A program made the position numbers and the translations under genes. Positions 1 to 8,161 of a stretch of DNA of 64,000 nt are shown in pieces (position 1 is the first letter of the stretch; the number at the start of each line of letters is the position of its first letter). The notes beneath the pieces are model-generated. The model saw only the letters and a list, made by a program, of their open reading frames with translations. It did not search any database and was not told where the DNA came from. Location of the stretch: assembly GCF_026965555.1 (NCBI RefSeq), contig NZ_CP114040.1:3968001-4032000 (forward strand), in the 5' to 3' direction. This DNA is from Nannocystis punicea (GTDB lineage: Bacteria; Myxococcota_A; Polyangia; Nannocystales; Nannocystaceae).

Positions 1-2
1 GG

Positions 3-746
3 CGGGTCCACTCGCCGACGCAGGCGCTGGCGTCGATCGCGGCGGCGGCGGCGGCCGGACTGCGCGTCAGCGCCGACCTGATCGTCGGCTGGCCGGGGCA
101 GACCGAGGCGGGAGTGCGCGCTGACGTCGAGCGCCTGACGGCCGCGGGCGCGGAGCACGTGTCGGTGTACGCGCTGACGATCGAGGCCGACACGCCGTGG
201 CCGACTCTGGTCCGCCGCGGCAAGCGGCGCCTGCCGGACAGCGACCACCAGGCCGACATGCTGGCCGCGGCCGAACAGGCGCTGACGACGGCAGGGCTGC
301 AGCACTACGAGGTGGCCAGCTACGCGCGCGCCGGCGCGGAGGCGCGGCACAACCTGCTCTACTGGACATGGCAGGACTACCTGGGGCTCGGCCCCTCGGC
401 CCACTCGGCCCGCTTCTTCGCCGACGGCTCGGTGCTGCGCCGCGGCAACGTGCGCGGCCTGCCGGCGTGGCTGAAGGACCCGAGCGCGCCGGCGGAGGCG
501 GAGCGATTGACGCCCGAGGCGGCGGCGAAGGAGGGGCTGTGGACCGGCCTCCGCGACCTCCGGGGGCTCGAGGTGGAGGCGTATCTGCGCCGCTTCCCGG
601 CGGTGACGCACGCGTGGGTCGAACAACGCACCCGCCGACAGGTGGCACGCGGCAACCTCGAGTGGGCCGAGGAGGGGCAGATCTTGCGGATCGCGCCGGG
701 CCGCTGGTACTGGCACGACGCGGTCGCAGCCGATCTGCTCGGGTGA
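3..746 (+). CDS. hemW: HemW-like radical SAM heme chaperone, C-terminal part
   Basis: The gene enters from the left edge; about 247 C-terminal residues are present. The frame is open from base 3 and ends at TGA 744-746. It contains DLIVGWPGQTEAG, the conserved strand after the SAM-binding core of HemW/HemN-like proteins, then VSVYALTIE, and HYEVASYARAG followed by NLLYWTWQDYLGLGPSAHS, the hallmark of the HemW C-terminal region. The N-terminal CxxxCxxC cluster motif would lie outside the window. HemW proteins bind and traffic heme in the cytoplasm and were often annotated as oxygen-independent coproporphyrinogen III oxidases. True HemN has a different C-terminus, so HemW is preferred. Nothing in the next 500 bases suggests an operon partner. 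Confidence 0.85.
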   Translation, partial: RVHSPTQALASIAAAAAAGLRVSADLIVGWPGQTEAGVRADVERLTAAGAEHVSVYALTIEADTPWPTLVRRGKRRLPDSDHQADMLAAAEQALTTAGLQHYEVASYARAGAEARHNLLYWTWQDYLGLGPSAHSARFFADGSVLRRGNVRGLPAWLKDPSAPAEAERLTPEAAAKEGLWTGLRDLRGLEVEAYLRRFPAVTHAWVEQRTRRQVARGNLEWAEEGQILRIAPGRWYWHDAVAADLLG

Positions 747-1278
747 GGGGGACGCGAGCTCGTCAGGCACGTCGAGCGGCCGGGGGCCAGCGCGTCGTGG
801 CCTGGCTCGACGTGGGCGAGGCCGATCGGCGGATGGTACGAAAGGCATGTCCCATCGGACATGCTTCCGTGCCAGTTCTTGTGGGCGAGCTCGTCACGCG
901 CACCGAGCGACGTGGACTCGGGTTCGTGGGGGTCGGCGGCGGATGGTGAAGTTGAAAAGCCCCCGATGACTGACACGCGGACGATGGTCAACGAGCGCCC
1001 TCGCCCGCACGCGGGCTGCCCGGCTTCAGCGTGGATCCCGGTTCCGCGTTCTGAACTGCGCCGGTACGAAAAGGCATGTCCCATCAGACATGCCTCCGTG
1101 ACCGTGCAGGTTCTTGTGGGGCGAGCTCGTCACGCGCGCCGAGCGACGTGGACACGGGTTCGTGGGGGCGTGCTCGACGTGGGCGAGGCCGGGCATGTCC
1201 CATCAGACAGCCACTACGGTGTCCGTACCCGGACCTGGCTCCTCGATGGGACGTGTCCGTTAGAACATGACCGAAAGG
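747..1278. repeat. Gene-free spacer with a duplicated ~100 bp block and hairpins
   Basis: No convincing gene is present. A block at 835-932 recurs, diverged, at 1063-1168; both start with GGTACGAAA, carry a hairpin, then share the tract TTCTTGTGGG, GCGAGCTCGTCACGCGC and GAGCGACGTGGAC. The hairpin in copy 1 is perfect (845-864, arms GCATGTCC and GGACATGC, loop CATC). In copy 2 the arms are GGCATGTC (1073-1080) and GACATGCC (1087-1094). A tract TCGACGTGGGCGAGGCCG also occurs twice, near 807 and 1173, the second followed by a partial hairpin near 1193. The spacer was therefore built by local duplication. Confidence 0.7.
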
Positions 1279-1962
1279 TCACTCGGGCTTCGGCGGGTCG
1301 AAGCGCATCGACAGGGAGATGGCGTCGCGGCCGCCCTGTTCGGGCGGGGGCAGGGTGGTGGCGAGCAGCGACTCGCGGACGCACTCGAGCAGGGCGGGCT
1401 CGGCGATCTCGTTGCCCTTGCCGGGCTCGAGGGTGTTGACGACGCCGCCGATGTCCTCGTCGCCGAGGATCTCGAGGTCGAGCACGAGCATGCCGGCCAG
1501 GTCGGGGTGCTCCTCGCGGACGAGGGCGTGACACTCGTCGACCAGGGGCATGAGCTCCCGGCTGAGCACGCGGGTGAGATAGCCGTGGTTGCCGGTGCGG
1601 TCGAGGATGGAGTCGGCAGGCGCGTCGTCGGCTGCGGCACCGCGCGACTCGCCGGCGCGCGAGGGGTCGCGGGCGGTGGGCTCGGCAGCGGGGACGTGCG
1701 AGGCGGCCGCTTCGCGCGTGGCCATGGCGGCGGCGATCTGTCGCTGCATGGCCTCGCGCCGGGCGGCGCCGTCGCGCAGGCGCCGGGCTCGTTCGGGCTC
1801 GGCGTCGTCGAGCCGGGTCCGCCGCTCGGCGGCTTCGGCGACCGGCTGCGCGGACGCTGCCGCCTGCACCTCGGCCTCGACCGCGCGCGGGCCCGACCGA
1901 GTGAACCACCACGCGCCGAGGACGACGAGCACGACCAGGACGAGCGCGACCGACTTCCGCAT
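1279..1962 (-). CDS. AgmX/PglI-type C-terminal domain protein, membrane anchored
   Basis: A 227-residue protein starting at ATG 1962. It has a short basic N-terminus and a single transmembrane helix (about residues 5-19, ALVLVVLVVLGAWW), an Ala/Arg-rich charged linker with coiled-coil character (about 35-100), and a C-terminal module (about 135-227) with LMPLVDECHALVREEHPDLAG, LVLDLEILGDEDIGG and LLECVRESLLATTLPPP. This pattern, in which a Cys-containing helix is followed by a strand and a second CVRE helix, is that of the TonB-C-like AgmX/PglI domain common in myxobacteria, where relatives are linked to gliding or envelope transport. It is probably periplasmic with an inner-membrane anchor. 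There is no operon partner and the substrate is unknown. Confidence 0.6.
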   Translation of the reverse strand: MRKSVALVLVVLVVLGAWWFTRSGPRAVEAEVQAAASAQPVAEAAERRTRLDDAEPERARRLRDGAARREAMQRQIAAAMATREAAASHVPAAEPTARDPSRAGESRGAAADDAPADSILDRTGNHGYLTRVLSRELMPLVDECHALVREEHPDLAGMLVLDLEILGDEDIGGVVNTLEPGKGNEIAEPALLECVRESLLATTLPPPEQGGRDAISLSMRFDPPKPE

Positions 1963-2585
1963 GTTGCCTCGTCGGCGACTCTACGTCGCGATGAAGCCGA
2001 TCTGACGCACGAGGTCGCCGGGGCTCCGTGCCGCGGGGCGACTGTGTTTGCGAGGGGCGTTACCGGTTCGTTCCGACGCCGGTGAGCTCGCGCGGCCGGG
2101 ACCGTCGCGTGGACGTCGCGGGTGCCGATGCACGGCGGCGAGGGGCCGATGCCGACGGCCGGAGCGACGCCGAGGGGCGGGCTCGCAGTCGGCCTTCGAG
2201 GGGCAGTTCGCCGGCATGCACGTGTTCGCCGCCGGTGTCCGGCGTTGCCGAGCAACGGGAGGCTGGGGCCCCAAGGACCGAGCCAGCGGGGTTGATGGAC
2301 AGTCGGGGTTCCGGCGCACGCGGGGACGTCTCGCTGACGCTGGAGTCGCCGTGCGCACCGCCGTTGCCCGGGTTCGGCCCGGAGTGACGGAGAGGATCGG
2401 CGATTTGGCCGAGTGTCCCGCGTGCGCGGGGCAGTTAAGGCTGGATCCGCCGCGAGGCCGGCCAGGCGGAGCGCCGAGCTGGGCTGAACCATAGAAAATG
2501 TCCTGATGGACATGCTCTTTGGAGAATGACCATCAGGACATGTATGATAGGGCATGTTCTTCAGGACATGCCCCTCGCGTGAGCC
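1963..2585. other. Gene-free spacer with hairpins near the pirin stop
   Basis: Open frames here have Arg/Pro-rich translations typical of antisense or noncoding GC-rich DNA, so I call no gene. The right end holds two hairpins: 2498-2513 (arms ATGTCC and GGACAT, loop TGAT) and 2550-2573 (arms GGGCATGTTC and GGACATGCCC, loop TTCA, one G-U wobble as RNA). A related half copy, CAGGACATG, lies near 2534. The second hairpin sits 12 nt beyond the pirin stop codon on the minus strand, so it could end that transcript. Confidence 0.6.
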
Positions 2586-3284
2586 TTAGCCGAGGTCGAA
2601 GACCAGGACTTCGCCGCCGCTGGTGCCCTCGACGGTGACGGCGGGCTCGTTCGAGAGGGCGAGGGCGTCGCCGGCCTTGAGGTCGTGGCCGTTGACGCGA
2701 GCGGCGCCCCTGGCGACGTGGACCCAGGCGTGGCGTCCGGGCGCGAGCGGGAGCTCGGCGCGCTGGCCGGCGGCGAACACTCCGGCGTAGATGCTGGCGT
2801 CGGTGTGGATCGTGACGCTGTCGTCGCGGCCGTCGCCGCTGGCGACCAGACGCAGGTGGCCGTCCTTCTCGGCGGCGCCGAAGCTGCGCTGCTGGTAGCC
2901 GGGCTTGAGGCCGCGGCGCTCGGGGAGCAGCCAGATCTGCAGGAAGTGCACGGGCTCGGTGCGCGAGGCGTTGAACTCGCTGTGGGTGACGCCGGTGCCC
3001 GCGCTCATGACCTGCACGTCGCCGGGCCGGATGACCGAGCCGGTGCCCATCGAGTCGCGGTGCTCCAGGCCGCCCTCGAGCACGTAGGAGAGGATCTCCA
3101 TGTCGCGGTGCGGGTGCGTCCCGAAGCCCCGGCCGGGCTCGACGCGGTCCTCGTTGATGACGCGGAGGTTGCGGAAGCCCATGTGCGCCGGGTCGTAATA
3201 GTCGGCGAACGAGAAGGTGTGGTGTGAGTCGAGCCAGCCGTGTTCGGCGTGGCCGCGGGAGTCGGCGAGGCGTTGGGTGATCAT
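2586..3284 (-). CDS. Pirin family protein (YhaK/quercetin dioxygenase-like)
   Basis: A 232-residue bicupin of the usual pirin length. It begins MITQRLADSRGHAEHGWLD and continues HTFSFADYYDPAHMGF, RVINEDRV, then FGTHPHRDMEILSYVLEG, which carries the cupin metal-binding His residues, and later MSAGTGVTHSEFN. The ATG at 3284 was chosen because this family starts just before the RGHA-HGWL segment; in-frame ATGs at 3296 and 3299 would add a few residues. Family members bind one Fe(II) and act as quercetin 2,3-dioxygenases or as redox-sensing transcriptional co-regulators. The gene is divergent from a LysR regulator across an 85 bp gap with two palindromes, so it is probably that regulator's target. 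Confidence 0.85.
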   Translation of the reverse strand: MITQRLADSRGHAEHGWLDSHHTFSFADYYDPAHMGFRNLRVINEDRVEPGRGFGTHPHRDMEILSYVLEGGLEHRDSMGTGSVIRPGDVQVMSAGTGVTHSEFNASRTEPVHFLQIWLLPERRGLKPGYQQRSFGAAEKDGHLRLVASGDGRDDSVTIHTDASIYAGVFAAGQRAELPLAPGRHAWVHVARGAARVNGHDLKAGDALALSNEPAVTVEGTSGGEVLVFDLG

Positions 3285-3305
3285 GACGGGCCCCATCATG
3301 GCCCG

Positions 3306-3324
3306 GGTTTTTATGCTGTAAACC
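3306..3324. promoter_or_regulatory. Inverted repeat GGTTT-N9-AAACC in the pirin/LysR gap
   Basis: Arms GGTTT (3306-3310) and AAACC (3320-3324) flank nine AT-richer bases just upstream of pirin. It is about 20 bp from a longer palindrome in the same divergent gap, so it may be the second, activation-type site of a LysR regulator. The arms are short and chance is possible. Confidence 0.35.
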
Positions 3325-3331
3325 GCTAAAA

Positions 3332-3352
3332 AACTGATGCCACCCATCAGTT
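3332..3352. promoter_or_regulatory. Perfect palindrome AACTGATG-N5-CATCAGTT, likely LysR operator
   Basis: Perfect 8 bp arms (3332-3339 and 3345-3352) around CCACC, inside the gap between divergent pirin and lysR genes. LysR-type regulators bind interrupted dyads containing T-N11-A; here ACTGAT and ATCAGT fit. The in-frame ATG at 3337 falls inside the left arm, which argues that translation of the regulator begins at 3370. Confidence 0.6.
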
Positions 3353-3369
3353 CATGCGATACTTCGCGG

Positions 3370-4494
3370 ATGATCGGGGAGGTCACGCTCGACCAACTGC
3401 GGGTCCTGATGGCGGTCGCGGAGGCCGGCAGCTTCTCGGCGGCGGCCAAACAGCTGCGCAGGGTCCAGTCGGCGGTCAGCCAGGCGATCGCCAACCTCGA
3501 GCGCCAGCTCGAGGTGGCGGTGTTCGATCGCTCGACGCGGGTGCCGACGCTGACCGAGCCGGGCAAGGCGATCCTGGCTGCCGCCCGCCGGGTCGCCGGC
3601 GAGGTCGACGCGCTGCGCGGGCTGGCGGCAGGGCTCGCGCGCGGGCTCGAGCCGTCGGTGTCGCTGTGCGTCGACGCGTTGTTCCCGTTGCGGGTGCTGG
3701 TGGCGCTGTGCCGCGAATTCGCGGCGGCGTTCCCGACGGTGGCGCTGCGCGTCGACACCGAGACGATGTCGGACGTGGCCGCGCGGGTGCTGGCGGGCGC
3801 GGCCACGCTCGGGGTGGCGGCGCCGATCGCCGTGGCGCCGGGGCTCGAGCGGCGGTCGCTGGCGCCGATCCGGATGATCGCGGTGGTGGCGGCAGGGCAC
3901 CCGCTGGCGCGCATCGAGGGCAAGATCGCCGGCGCCCGCCTGGGCGAGCACGTGCAGGTGGTGCTGTCGGAGCGCGGGCCCGGCGGGGTGCCCGACCAGG
4001 CGGTGCTGTCGCCGCGGACCTGGCGGGTGGCCGACTTGCACACGAAGCAGGCGCTGCTGCGCGCGGGCCTCGGCTGGGGCAACCTGCCGGCGGCGATGGT
4101 GGAGGACGATCTGGCGGCCGGCCGGCTGGTGGCGATCCAGCCGGCCGCGTGGGCCGAGGACGAACACACGCTGCACCTGTCGGCGATCCACCGCGCGGAC
4201 ACGATCCTCGGGCCGGCGCATCGCTGGATCGTCGATCGGCTGGCGACGCTGTGCGCGGCCGAGACCGCGAGCGGGCCCGAGACGAGCACCGGCGAGGGCG
4301 CGAGCGGGTCGCAGGGCCGGGCGGAGAGGGCGAGCGAGGGCGCGAACAAGTCGGCGGGCCGGGGTCGCGTGGGAGCGCCGGGCAAGGGAGCGGCGAGCGA
4401 GGCCGGCATGGACGCGCGAGGGAGGCCGGGGTCAGGGCGCGCGGCGAGGAGGTCGAGCGCGGGCACGGCGAGGAGGGTGAAGTCGCCGAAGTGA
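3370..4494 (+). CDS. LysR-family transcriptional regulator
   Basis: 374 residues from ATG 3370. The N-terminal winged helix-turn-helix is clear: VTLDQLRVLMAVAEAGSFSA, then AAKQLRRVQSAVSQAIANLE and LEVAVFDRS at about residues 5-55. An effector-binding domain follows (about 88-300, with WGNLPAAMVEDDLAAGRLV near its end). The last roughly 75 residues (ETASGPETSTGEGASG onward) are a low-complexity Gly/Ser/Arg tail absent from ordinary ~300-residue LysR proteins. The start at 3370 is preferred over 3337 because the earlier ATG lies in the palindrome and gives residues unlike LysR N-termini. It likely controls the divergent pirin gene and itself. Confidence 0.85.
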   Translation: MIGEVTLDQLRVLMAVAEAGSFSAAAKQLRRVQSAVSQAIANLERQLEVAVFDRSTRVPTLTEPGKAILAAARRVAGEVDALRGLAAGLARGLEPSVSLCVDALFPLRVLVALCREFAAAFPTVALRVDTETMSDVAARVLAGAATLGVAAPIAVAPGLERRSLAPIRMIAVVAAGHPLARIEGKIAGARLGEHVQVVLSERGPGGVPDQAVLSPRTWRVADLHTKQALLRAGLGWGNLPAAMVEDDLAAGRLVAIQPAAWAEDEHTLHLSAIHRADTILGPAHRWIVDRLATLCAAETASGPETSTGEGASGSQGRAERASEGANKSAGRGRVGAPGKGAASEAGMDARGRPGSGRAARRSSAGTARRVKSPK

Positions 4495-4575
4495 GCGAGG
4501 CCCGGGCGCGGTCCCGCGGCGGGCGTGCGTGCGCCTGCTGGCGTCCGGCGACGAGACGAGGTAAATGCGGATCGA

Positions 4576-5643
4576 GTGGAGCTGAGCCCGAGACGCCAGC
4601 GGATCCTGTTCGCAGTGTGCCGCGAGTACATCGTCACCGGGCGTGCGGTGGCGTCGGGGGCGCTGGTTCAGGTCCACGGGCTCGAGTGGTCGCCGGCGAC
4701 GATCCGCAACGAGCTGGTGGCGCTCGAAGAGGCGGGCTACGTGTCGCAGCCGCATCAGTCGGCCGGGCGCCTGCCGACGCCGCTGGCGATGCGCCTGTAC
4801 GTGCGCTCGCTGGTGCGTCCGCCGCCGCTGCGCCCGGAGCTGCGCCGCGCGGTCGACGTGTCGCTGTCGGAGCCGGTGCACGGGCCCGAGAGCATGCGGG
4901 TGGCGGCGCAGGTGCTGAGCGAGGTGGCGAGCTGCGTGGCGGTCACGTTCGTCAGCGAGGACCGCGGCGGGAAGGTGTCGCAGGTCGACCTGGTGCCGGT
5001 GCAGGGCTGCCGGGCGATGGTGGCGCTGACTCTGGCGGGGATGCACACGCGGCTGCACCCGGTGACGATCGACGCCCGCTTCGCCGAAGGCGGGGGCCTG
5101 CTGCGGCTGCAGGAGCGGCTGCGCGGGCTGTGCGTCGGCAAGACGCTGGCCGAGGCGCGGGCCGAGCTGTCGCGGCTGTGGGCCGAACACGAGGCGCGCC
5201 TCGACCGCCTGCTGGCCGAGAGCCTGCGTATCGGCCTGTGGCTGTGCACGGCGGCGGCGCTCGATCCGTTGTGGGTGCAGATCGCCGGGCAACGCCTGCT
5301 GGCAGGTCAGAGCGACCAGACCCTGGCGCAGGTGCTGGCGCTGTTCGACGACTATCACGGGCTCGCCGAGCTGCTGTGTCAGCTGCTGCCCGAACACTCG
5401 CTCGAGCAGGCCCGCGCCGAGGTCCACGTGGCCGCGGAGCTGCGCCCGGCGCTGGCCGGCGTGGGGCCCACGGGGCCGTGCGTGCTGTCCGGCATGAGCC
5501 TCATCGGTTGCCGGGTGCAGCCGGTCGAGGACGGTCGCACCGCTGCGGTGGTCCTGCTGGGCTCGGACCGCATGGATTACGAGGCGGCGATCCCTCTGGT
5601 AGAATACGCCGCGCAAGCGCTGGCGGCGCGCACCAGCGAGTGA
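4576..5643 (+). CDS. hrcA: HrcA heat-inducible transcription repressor
   Basis: About 355 residues from GTG 4576. It opens VELSPRRQRILFAVCREYI, the typical HrcA start, followed by the winged-helix segment WSPATIRNELVALEEAGYVS and QPHQSAGRLPTPLAMRLYV. The central and C-terminal regions show VLSEVASCVAVTF and a dimerisation/GAF-like part ending VEYAAQALAARTSE. A further upstream GTG at 4525 would add 17 unconserved residues; no strong Shine-Dalgarno decides between them. HrcA represses chaperone genes by binding the CIRCE inverted repeat, with GroE assisting its folding. The gene lies 87 bp ahead of grpE-dnaK-dnaJ, the classic arrangement, and a degenerate CIRCE-like site lies in that gap. Confidence 0.85.
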   Translation: MELSPRRQRILFAVCREYIVTGRAVASGALVQVHGLEWSPATIRNELVALEEAGYVSQPHQSAGRLPTPLAMRLYVRSLVRPPPLRPELRRAVDVSLSEPVHGPESMRVAAQVLSEVASCVAVTFVSEDRGGKVSQVDLVPVQGCRAMVALTLAGMHTRLHPVTIDARFAEGGGLLRLQERLRGLCVGKTLAEARAELSRLWAEHEARLDRLLAESLRIGLWLCTAAALDPLWVQIAGQRLLAGQSDQTLAQVLALFDDYHGLAELLCQLLPEHSLEQARAEVHVAAELRPALAGVGPTGPCVLSGMSLIGCRVQPVEDGRTAAVVLLGSDRMDYEAAIPLVEYAAQALAARTSE

Positions 5644-5657
5644 TCCCTCACTGGCGG

Positions 5658-5685
5658 TTCGCACTCCGCGAATACGAGGTCGCGA
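5658..5685. promoter_or_regulatory. Degenerate CIRCE-like element before grpE
   Basis: TTCGCACTC (5658-5666) matches the left CIRCE arm TTAGCACTC at eight of nine positions and is followed after exactly nine bases by GAG, the start of the right arm. The rest of the right arm, GTCGCGA, differs from the expected TGCTAA or TGCGAA by shifts, so the repeat is imperfect. Its location between hrcA and grpE is where such an operator would act. Confidence 0.4.
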
Positions 5686-5730
5686 TTCGGGCTTGTCTCG
5701 CGCGCCCGCCGGCCTTAAAGCGGGAGCCGC

Positions 5731-6300
5731 ATGAGCCAGGATCCACAGGAAGAGAAGGCGGACGGCGCGGGTGAGAACGGCAACGGCGCGCCCGTCGAGG
5801 CCGAGTTGGTCATCACTCCGGAGGAGCGGGCCGAGCTGGCCGAGGCCGAGAAGGCCGAGCTCAAGGACAAGTGGCTGCGCGCGCTGGCCGAGCTCGAGAA
5901 CTACAAGAAGCGGACCCGCCGCGAGATCGACGACAACGTGTTCCGGGCCCAGCAGAACCTGCTGAACGCGTTCCTGCCCACGGTCGACAACCTCGGTCGC
6001 GCGCTCGATCTGGCGCGCGGCAACGAGCAGCTCCACAAGGGCATCCAGATGGTCGTCAACGACTTCATGAGCGCGCTGGGCCGCTTCGGCGTGGAGCCGG
6101 TGCCGAGCGTCGGCCACCCGTTCGACCCGGCCATCCACGAGGCGCTGCAGCAGATCGACACGCCCGACTTCCCGCCCGGCGTGGTCGCGCGCGAGTGGGA
6201 GAAGGGCTTCCGCCAGGGCGACCGGCTGCTCCGCCCGGCTCGCGTGGTCATCGCCGGCCCCGGCTCGACCGGCGGCAAGGCCGAAGGCCAAGCGTCGTAA
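5731..6300 (+). CDS. grpE: GrpE, nucleotide exchange factor for DnaK
   Basis: 189 residues from ATG 5731, preceded by a GGGAG ribosome-binding site. An acidic, unstructured N-terminus (1-40) leads into the long coiled coil (about 40-95, with ELKDKWLRALAELENYKKRT) and the C-terminal beta domain with GVEPVPSVGHPFDPAIHEA and REWEKGFRQGDRLLRPARVV, all canonical GrpE segments. It is a cytoplasmic homodimer that speeds ADP release from DnaK. Only six bases separate it from dnaK, so the two are co-transcribed. Confidence 0.95.
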   Translation: MSQDPQEEKADGAGENGNGAPVEAELVITPEERAELAEAEKAELKDKWLRALAELENYKKRTRREIDDNVFRAQQNLLNAFLPTVDNLGRALDLARGNEQLHKGIQMVVNDFMSALGRFGVEPVPSVGHPFDPAIHEALQQIDTPDFPPGVVAREWEKGFRQGDRLLRPARVVIAGPGSTGGKAEGQAS

Positions 6301-6306
6301 CAGCCG

Positions 6307-8142
6307 ATGGCCGGTCCGCGACCGAGCCCGATCCTCGGCATCGACCTCGGCACCACCAACTCGTGCGCCGCGGTGATGGACGGCGGCGAGGTCCGCGTGC
6401 TCGTCAACGCCGAGGGCAGTCGCACCACCCCGAGCGTGGTGGCGTTCGCCGGCCAGGAGGTCCTGGTCGGCTCGCTGGCGCGGCGCCAGGCGGCGATCAG
6501 CCCGGCGACCACGATCTACGCGGCCAAGCGCCTGATCGGCCGCAGCTATTCGGCGGTCGCAGGGCTGCGCGCGCGGCTGACGTACGACCTGGTCCCCGGT
6601 GAGAACGGCGACGCGTGGATCGAGGTCGCGGGGCGGACGATCGCGCCGGCCGAGGTCGGCGCGCACGTGCTGGCCGCGCTGCGCGACGCGGCCGAGGCGG
6701 CGATCGGCCGGCCGGTGACGCGCGCGGTGATCACTGTGCCGGCCTACTTCGACGACGCGCAGCGCCAGGCGACCCGCGACGCGGGGGCGATCGCGGGGCT
6801 GCGGGTCGAGCGGATCGTCAACGAGCCGACGGCGGCGGCGCTGGCCTACGGACTGGCTGACCGAAAGGACAGGCCGCCGAAGATCGTGGCGGTCTACGAC
6901 CTCGGCGGCGGGACGTTCGACCTGTCGCTGCTCGAGCTGCGCAGCGGGGTGTTCGAGGTGCTGGCGACCGCCGGCGACACGCTGCTCGGCGGCGAGGACT
7001 TCGACGCGGCGCTGGTCGACCACCTGGCCGAGGGGTTCCGGCGCGAGCACGGGATCGACCTCCGCCGCGACCGCCCGGCGCTGGTCAAGCTGCAGGACGC
7101 GGCCCAGAAGGCCAAGCACGAGCTGTCATGGTCGCTGGCGACGGACATCGAGGTGCCGTTCGTGGCGTCGTCCGGCGGGCGGCCGCTCCACCTGCAAGCG
7201 AGCCTGTCGCGGCTCGAGCTCGAGCGCCTGGTCCGGCCGCTGATCCAGCGCACGCTGGAGCCGTGCCGGCGCGCCCTGGCCGACGCCAAGCTGCGCGCGC
7301 GCGACGTCGACGAGGTGATCCTGGTCGGCGGCCAGACGCGCATGCCCCGGGTGGTCGAGGCGGTGGCGGAGTTCTTCGGCCGCGCGCCCAACACGTCGCC
7401 GAACCCGGACGAGGTGGTGGCCGTCGGCGCGGCGATCCAGGGCGCGGTGCTGGCCGGCGAGGTCGAGGAGGTGCTGCTGCTCGACGTGGTGCCGCTCGAC
7501 ATCGGCGTCGAGACGCAGGGCGGGGTGTTCACGCCCCTGATCCCGCGCAACACGACGGTGCCGACCCGCCGCGCGGAGGTGTTCGGGACGACGATCGACG
7601 GTCAGACGGCGGTCGACGTGCACGTACAACAGGGGCTGCGGGAGATGGCGGCCGACAACCAAACGCTGGCCCGCCTGCGCCTGTCGGGCATCGCCGAGGC
7701 GCCGCGCGGGGCGCCCCAGATCAAGGTGACGTTCGAGGTCGACGCCGACGGGATCTTGCACGTGTCGGCGCGTGAGCTCGGGGCCGACGCGGAGGTGGCG
7801 ACGACGGTGCAGCCGGCGGCCGGGCTGACCCGCGCGCAGGTCGAACAGCTGGCCCGCGAGGCGGCGGCGGCCCGCCAGGCCGACGCGATCCGCAAGGACG
7901 CGGCGCTGCTGCGAAATCGCGCGGAGGCGCTGGCCTACGCGTGTGAGCGCGCAGCCGAGGGCCTGCCCGGGCTGCAGGCGTCGCAGCGGGCCGCGCTCCT
8001 GGCCGAGGTCGCCACGTTGCGCGAATTGCTCGCCGCGGCGGCGCCGGCGACGGCGATCGAGGCGGCCCTCTTGACCCTCGAGCGCTCCTCGCAGCAGATC
8101 TACGCGGCGCTGCTCGGCAGCGAATCCACCGGGAGCTCCTGA
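6307..8142 (+). CDS. dnaK: DnaK, Hsp70 chaperone
   Basis: 611 residues. The ATPase domain shows phosphate-1 [13 protein letters not shown] (near residue 11), the segment [19 protein letters not shown], phosphate-2 [15 protein letters not shown] (about 196) and [13 protein letters not shown] (about 336). The interdomain linker [11 protein letters not shown] (about 394) precedes the substrate-binding domain with [11 protein letters not shown] and [13 protein letters not shown]. The helical lid is present, but the tail ends SESTGSS without the acidic EEV/DVV-like end of longer DnaK proteins (about 638 residues), so the C-terminus is somewhat short. It works with the flanking GrpE and DnaJ in protein folding and in the heat response set by HrcA. 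Confidence 0.95.
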   Translation: MAGPRPSPILGIDLGTTNSCAAVMDGGEVRVLVNAEGSRTTPSVVAFAGQEVLVGSLARRQAAISPATTIYAAKRLIGRSYSAVAGLRARLTYDLVPGENGDAWIEVAGRTIAPAEVGAHVLAALRDAAEAAIGRPVTRAVITVPAYFDDAQRQATRDAGAIAGLRVERIVNEPTAAALAYGLADRKDRPPKIVAVYDLGGGTFDLSLLELRSGVFEVLATAGDTLLGGEDFDAALVDHLAEGFRREHGIDLRRDRPALVKLQDAAQKAKHELSWSLATDIEVPFVASSGGRPLHLQASLSRLELERLVRPLIQRTLEPCRRALADAKLRARDVDEVILVGGQTRMPRVVEAVAEFFGRAPNTSPNPDEVVAVGAAIQGAVLAGEVEEVLLLDVVPLDIGVETQGGVFTPLIPRNTTVPTRRAEVFGTTIDGQTAVDVHVQQGLREMAADNQTLARLRLSGIAEAPRGAPQIKVTFEVDADGILHVSARELGADAEVATTVQPAAGLTRAQVEQLAREAAAARQADAIRKDAALLRNRAEALAYACERAAEGLPGLQASQRAALLAEVATLRELLAAAAPATAIEAALLTLERSSQQIYAALLGSESTGSS

Positions 8143-8161
8143 CCTCGGGACCGAGAACTTC

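Noticed and set aside
1981-2358. Minus-strand frame of about 125 residues
   Set aside because: Arg/Pro-rich, no motif, no ribosome-binding site; codon bias does not support it.
4432-7119. A very long minus-strand open frame opposite hrcA, grpE and dnaK
   Set aside because: Its translation is Arg/His/Gln-rich and has no motifs. GC-rich coding DNA often leaves the antisense frame open, and the plus-strand genes are certain.
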